From Geodermatophilaceae bacterium (lineage in GTDB: Bacteria > Actinomycetota > Actinomycetes > Mycobacteriales > Geodermatophilaceae): 6,897 nucleotides of DNA. Positions 4,349 to 6,897 of the stretch are shown in pieces. The notes below the pieces were generated by a model that saw only the letters and a program-made list of their open reading frames with translations, was not told the origin of the DNA and made no database searches. Positions within the stretch are counted from its first letter, which is position 1. The number at the start of each line of letters is the position of its first letter. The translations under genes were made by a program, and so were the position numbers. Where the stretch lies: NCBI GenBank assembly GCA_013812385.1, contig JACCTM010000210.1, positions 1 to 6,897 on the forward strand, given 5' to 3'.

Positions 4349-4977
4349 GCAGCCTGCTGACCGTCAAGTTGGGCCGAGACCTGCGCGCGAGTTGGTCCCG
4401 GTTCCTACTGATGGTGCTCGCGATCGCGATCAGCCTGACGACCTTCGCTGCGGTGCTGTTTGCCTGGGCCGCCAGCGGCCGGGAGACCACCGGCGCCTAC
4501 GCGAGCACCGAACCGGCATCGGCGACGTTCCTGCTCGACGAGGCGATCGACGCCGGTCAAATGGTGGAGATCGCGGCTGAGACCGCTCGGCAGCCGGGGG
4601 TGATCGAGGCGACCGGGCGCACCCAGTTCACCAGTGACGTCGAGGTCGACGGCCAACCAGTGGAGATCCCGCTGCAGGTGTTCGTGGCCGCCCCGGACGA
4701 CCCGATGCGGATGGTGACGTTTTCATGGCGGAGCGGACCTGGCCACCGGCGGCTGGGGAGATCTTCATCGGAGGCGGCTCGATGTCGCTGCTGGGTGTGT
4801 CGGTCGGAGACACCATCACCATCCAGGCACCGAACGGTGAACCGGTCCGGCTGCGGGTGGCCGACTCCGTTTATGACCCCAGCCTCGCGCCGGCACCTCA
4901 GGAGCAGACGGGTCGCGCTTATCTGTCAGCCGCGGCGCTGTTCGCCTCCCACAATCCGGCCGCTTTCGATCAATTGA
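4345..4977 (+). CDS. N-terminal fragment of the ABC permease
   Basis: Starts at the ATG that overlaps the ATPase stop. Residues 1-17 are basic, as expected for the inside. Residues 18-44 form membrane helix 1 (SRFLLMVLAIAISLTTFAAVLFAWAA). Residues 45-126 belong to the first outside domain. After residue 126 (TTT at 4720-4722) the frame turns into about 84 residues of Arg/Ser/Pro-rich shadow sequence, which resembles no domain and stops at TGA (4975-4977). Confidence 0.7.
   Translation: MSSLLTVKLGRDLRASWSRFLLMVLAIAISLTTFAAVLFAWAASGRETTGAYASTEPASATFLLDEAIDAGQMVEIAAETARQPGVIEATGRTQFTSDVEVDGQPVEIPLQVFVAAPDDPMRMVTFSWRSGPGHRRLGRSSSEAARCRCWVCRSETPSPSRHRTVNRSGCGWPTPFMTPASRRHLRSRRVALICQPRRCSPPTIRPLSIN
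4720..4725 (+). other. Frameshift point in the permease gene
   Basis: The sequence around the shift is ACG TTTTC ATG GCG. Reading before it is in the frame of 4345; reading after it is in the frame of 4725. One extra T in the four-T run would join ...MVTF to FMAERTWPP. The site does not fit the usual X-XXY-YYZ slippery heptamer, so programmed -1 frameshifting is unlikely. Confidence 0.75.
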
Positions 4978-6800
4978 AGATCCAGGTCGCCGACCCGGGG
5001 CAGGAGAGGCCAAGCCGGGACCGCAATGCCATCGTGGCTGTCGCCGGTGACGTCGGCATGTGGCTGGTACGCGAATACGGTCTCACGATCCGTGAGATCC
5101 AGATCCCCAAGCCCTACGCGCACCCCCACCAGTGGCAGGCCGACGCCCTGCTTCTCTCACTGCTCGCCGGCGGCGCGGCGGCCCTGGTGCTCAGCACGAT
5201 GCTGGTCGCGAACATGCTCAACAACCTGTTCACCCAGCAGATACCCCAGATCGGCATCATGAAGGCGATCGGTGCTCGATCAGGGCGGATCGGGCGCCTG
5301 TACCTGATGATGACCCTGATCGTGGCCGGGGCAGCCACCCTGCTGGCGCTGGTTCCCGCCATCCTGCTCGGCCGCCTCGCGGTCGAGTACTTCCTTCAGT
5401 TCCTCGGCATCGAGCCGGCCAGCCTCTCAGCGCCCTGGTGGACCTACGTGGTGGTCCTGGCCGTCGGCCTTGGCCTGCCACCGTTGATGGCGCTGGTCCC
5501 GCTGGTCAAAACCAGCCGTACGACCGTACGGGCGGCGATCGATCACCATGGCCTCGGCTCGACGTCGAGTGCGGCGACTCGCGTACTGGCCCGACTGGGC
5601 CGCATCCCTCGCCTCGACCGTGGCCTGCTCATGGCACTGCGTAACACCATCCGGCGTCCAGCCCGGTTCCTGCTCGCCGTGGGCCTGCTGGGCACCGCGG
5701 GCATGGTGTTCGTCGCCGGGATGTCGTTGAGCTCCGGCACGGAGGCGATAGCCGAAGAGCAGCAGGAGCAGGGCAACTGGGACGTCGACGTGCAACTGAC
5801 CAACCCCGCCTCGGTGGACGAGGTCACCAGAATCGTGGAAAGCGTGGCCGGCGTCAGCCAGATCGAGGCCCTGAATGTCGTCCAAACCGGGGTTGCTGCG
5901 CCCGGACAGATCCCGGTCACCCGCACCTATCCCGACCAGGGTCATGGCCGCATCTCGGTCACCGCGATCTCCGTAGCCGACACGATGCGCCCAACCCCCA
6001 AGCTGCTGGAAGGCCGCTGGCTGAACCCGGGTGAAACCGGGGCGGTCGTACTCAACCAGGTGACCCGCACCAACACCGTCCCAGGCATCCGTGCCGGTGA
6101 CACCGTGCAACTGATCATCGCTGGCACGAGCACGACCTGGGTCGTCGTCGGCCTCGTGGAGGAAAGGGAGGGCGGCGGTGGCGGGGTATACACCACGGCC
6201 GAAGGGTTGGCCGAGGCCATGGGCCAGCCGCAGCGGGTGAACGTACTGCGCATCGTCACCGACAGCCAGGACGAGCCGACCCGCGAAGCAGTCGCCGCAG
6301 ACATCGACAGGAGTCTCACCGAAGCAGGCATCGAGGTGAAATCCTCGGCCTCGATCAGTCGGAGCGAGGCCATCTCCGCTGGCCACCTGGGTCCTGTCGT
6401 GCTGATCCTGGTGGGGGTCGCCCTCCCCCTTGGTGTGGTCGGGGTCATCGGCCTGGCCTCCACGATGGGGGCGAACGTCCTCGACCGAACCCGGGAGTTC
6501 GGTGTTATGCACGCCATCGGAGCACGCCCCAAGGCGGTTCGTCGCATCGTCGTCGCCGAGGGCGTCGTTCTGGCCTTCACCAGCTGCTTGGTGGCCGTTA
6601 TCCCGACGCTGGCACTAACTGCGGTCCTTGGCGCGGGACTGGGCGACCTGTTTTTCTCCGCCCCGCTGCCCTACCGCATCTCCATCCTCGCCGCCGCAAT
6701 CTGGACTGCAATCGTCATCCTCGGCGCCGTACTCGCTACCGAGGCAGCGGCGACCCGCGCGTCCCGTCTCACTGTCCGCGAAGCCCTCGCCTACATCTGA
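4725..6800 (+). CDS. C-terminal main part of the ABC permease (two FtsX domains)
   Basis: A 691-residue open frame from an ATG at 4725, which has no ribosome site and is probably an internal Met of the full protein. Residues 1-137 complete the first outside domain. Helices at about 141-165, 193-218 and 238-262 form the first FtsX domain, with the coupling segment IGIMKAIGARSGRIGRLYL between the first two. A further helix lies at 315-335. Residues 336-553 form the second outside domain. Helices at 555-583, 607-640 (long or broken) and 651-672 form the second FtsX domain, with the matching segment EFGVMHAIGARPKAVRRIV. The two 'xGxM-x-AIGAR' segments are the places where the ATPase dimer docks in this family. 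The end TVREALAYI is the usual closing motif of such permeases. Confidence 0.85.
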   Translation: MAERTWPPAAGEIFIGGGSMSLLGVSVGDTITIQAPNGEPVRLRVADSVYDPSLAPAPQEQTGRAYLSAAALFASHNPAAFDQLKIQVADPGQERPSRDRNAIVAVAGDVGMWLVREYGLTIREIQIPKPYAHPHQWQADALLLSLLAGGAAALVLSTMLVANMLNNLFTQQIPQIGIMKAIGARSGRIGRLYLMMTLIVAGAATLLALVPAILLGRLAVEYFLQFLGIEPASLSAPWWTYVVVLAVGLGLPPLMALVPLVKTSRTTVRAAIDHHGLGSTSSAATRVLARLGRIPRLDRGLLMALRNTIRRPARFLLAVGLLGTAGMVFVAGMSLSSGTEAIAEEQQEQGNWDVDVQLTNPASVDEVTRIVESVAGVSQIEALNVVQTGVAAPGQIPVTRTYPDQGHGRISVTAISVADTMRPTPKLLEGRWLNPGETGAVVLNQVTRTNTVPGIRAGDTVQLIIAGTSTTWVVVGLVEEREGGGGGVYTTAEGLAEAMGQPQRVNVLRIVTDSQDEPTREAVAADIDRSLTEAGIEVKSSASISRSEAISAGHLGPVVLILVGVALPLGVVGVIGLASTMGANVLDRTREFGVMHAIGARPKAVRRIVVAEGVVLAFTSCLVAVIPTLALTAVLGAGLGDLFFSAPLPYRISILAAAIWTAIVILGAVLATEAAATRASRLTVREALAYI

Positions 6801-6897
6801 CGACCAGGATCGGCACTGCTGGACGGAGAACGTTTGGCGTGGGCGAGGATGCGCTCCCGAGAGGGGATGTGGGTGCCACGTGCGCCGCCGTGGTCGC
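6791..6897 (-). other. Window end: possible 3' end of a minus-strand gene, unassigned
   Basis: After the permease stop there are 97 bases. One minus-strand frame is open from the window edge to a TAG at 6791-6793 and ends RERILAHAKRSP followed by a short Ser-rich tail. That is an open frame of only 35 codons in GC-rich DNA, where open frames are common by chance. I do not recognise it, and no terminator hairpin is visible. Confidence 0.15.

Larger units (their letters stand above)
4345..6800 (+). pseudogene. FtsX/MacB-type ABC permease gene, interrupted by a frameshift
   Basis: Two overlapping reading frames together encode one permease. The first (from 4345) gives membrane helix 1 and the start of an outside domain, up to ...DPMRMVTF. 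The frame one base back then continues FMAERTWPPAAGEIF and gives everything else. Adding one base at the T-run 4720-4723 would give a continuous protein of about 818 residues. This is the usual size for the actinobacterial double-FtsX permeases: helix, large outside domain, three helices, helix, second outside domain, three helices. Such permeases pair with a MacB-type ATPase, encoded immediately upstream with an ATGA overlap. If the frameshift is real, the exporter has lost its first helix from the main piece and is probably inactive. If it is a sequencing error, the gene is intact. Confidence 0.8.

Noticed and set aside
4720..4726. Programmed -1 ribosomal frameshift in the permease
   Set aside because: The bases G TTT TCA do not make an X-XXY-YYZ heptamer, re-pairing after slippage would be poor, and I see no strong downstream stem. 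A point indel or sequencing error is simpler.
5427..6512. Long open frame of 361 codons on the minus strand opposite the permease
   Set aside because: It is antisense to well-supported permease domains, has low-complexity Gly/Asp/His/Arg-rich content and no ribosome site. It is the usual high-GC shadow frame.

Overview
The window is GC-rich DNA with frequent GTG starts, four-base ATGA/GTGA gene overlaps and G/C-ended codons. Together with the protein families seen, this suggests a high-GC actinobacterium, perhaps a mycobacterium-like member of the Corynebacteriales. The sequence does not fix the genus.

Left part (1-1412): the C-terminal end of a DUF305-family protein is on the + strand. It converges on a two-gene minus-strand operon of an ECF-type sigma factor and a single-pass membrane protein, a possible anti-sigma or sensor partner. 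A 17-bp perfect inverted repeat between the convergent ends probably acts as a two-way terminator. One of its arms lies inside coding sequence.

Middle part (1413-2762): a good-looking + strand promoter drives only a truncated copy of a small 'PRWVKV' membrane protein. That copy runs into the C-terminal remnant of an unrelated protein, so this is a deletion or recombination scar. Opposite to it on the minus strand are the intact small PRWVKV membrane protein and a four-helix integral membrane protein (DUF2269-like), overlapping by GTGA.

Right part (2763-6800): a TetR-family repressor (minus) is divergent from a MacB/LolD-type ABC ATPase and its FtsX-type permease (+), which overlap by ATGA. 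The permease is split by a single-base frameshift near 4720-4724. With one base restored it would be one protein of about 818 residues with eight membrane segments. The final ~100 bases hold no gene I can name.

The most interesting observation is a repeated operator-like element. Its core is GACA-N3-TGTC, usually followed by T-C/G-G. It occurs twice between tetR and the ABC genes and once inside the promoter of the truncated PRWVKV gene. Two degenerate copies lie at the promoter of the intact PRWVKV/membrane-protein operon. This links the three transcription units into one candidate TetR regulon: an envelope exporter plus small membrane proteins. I saw no CRISPR array, tRNA, rRNA or intact mobile element.
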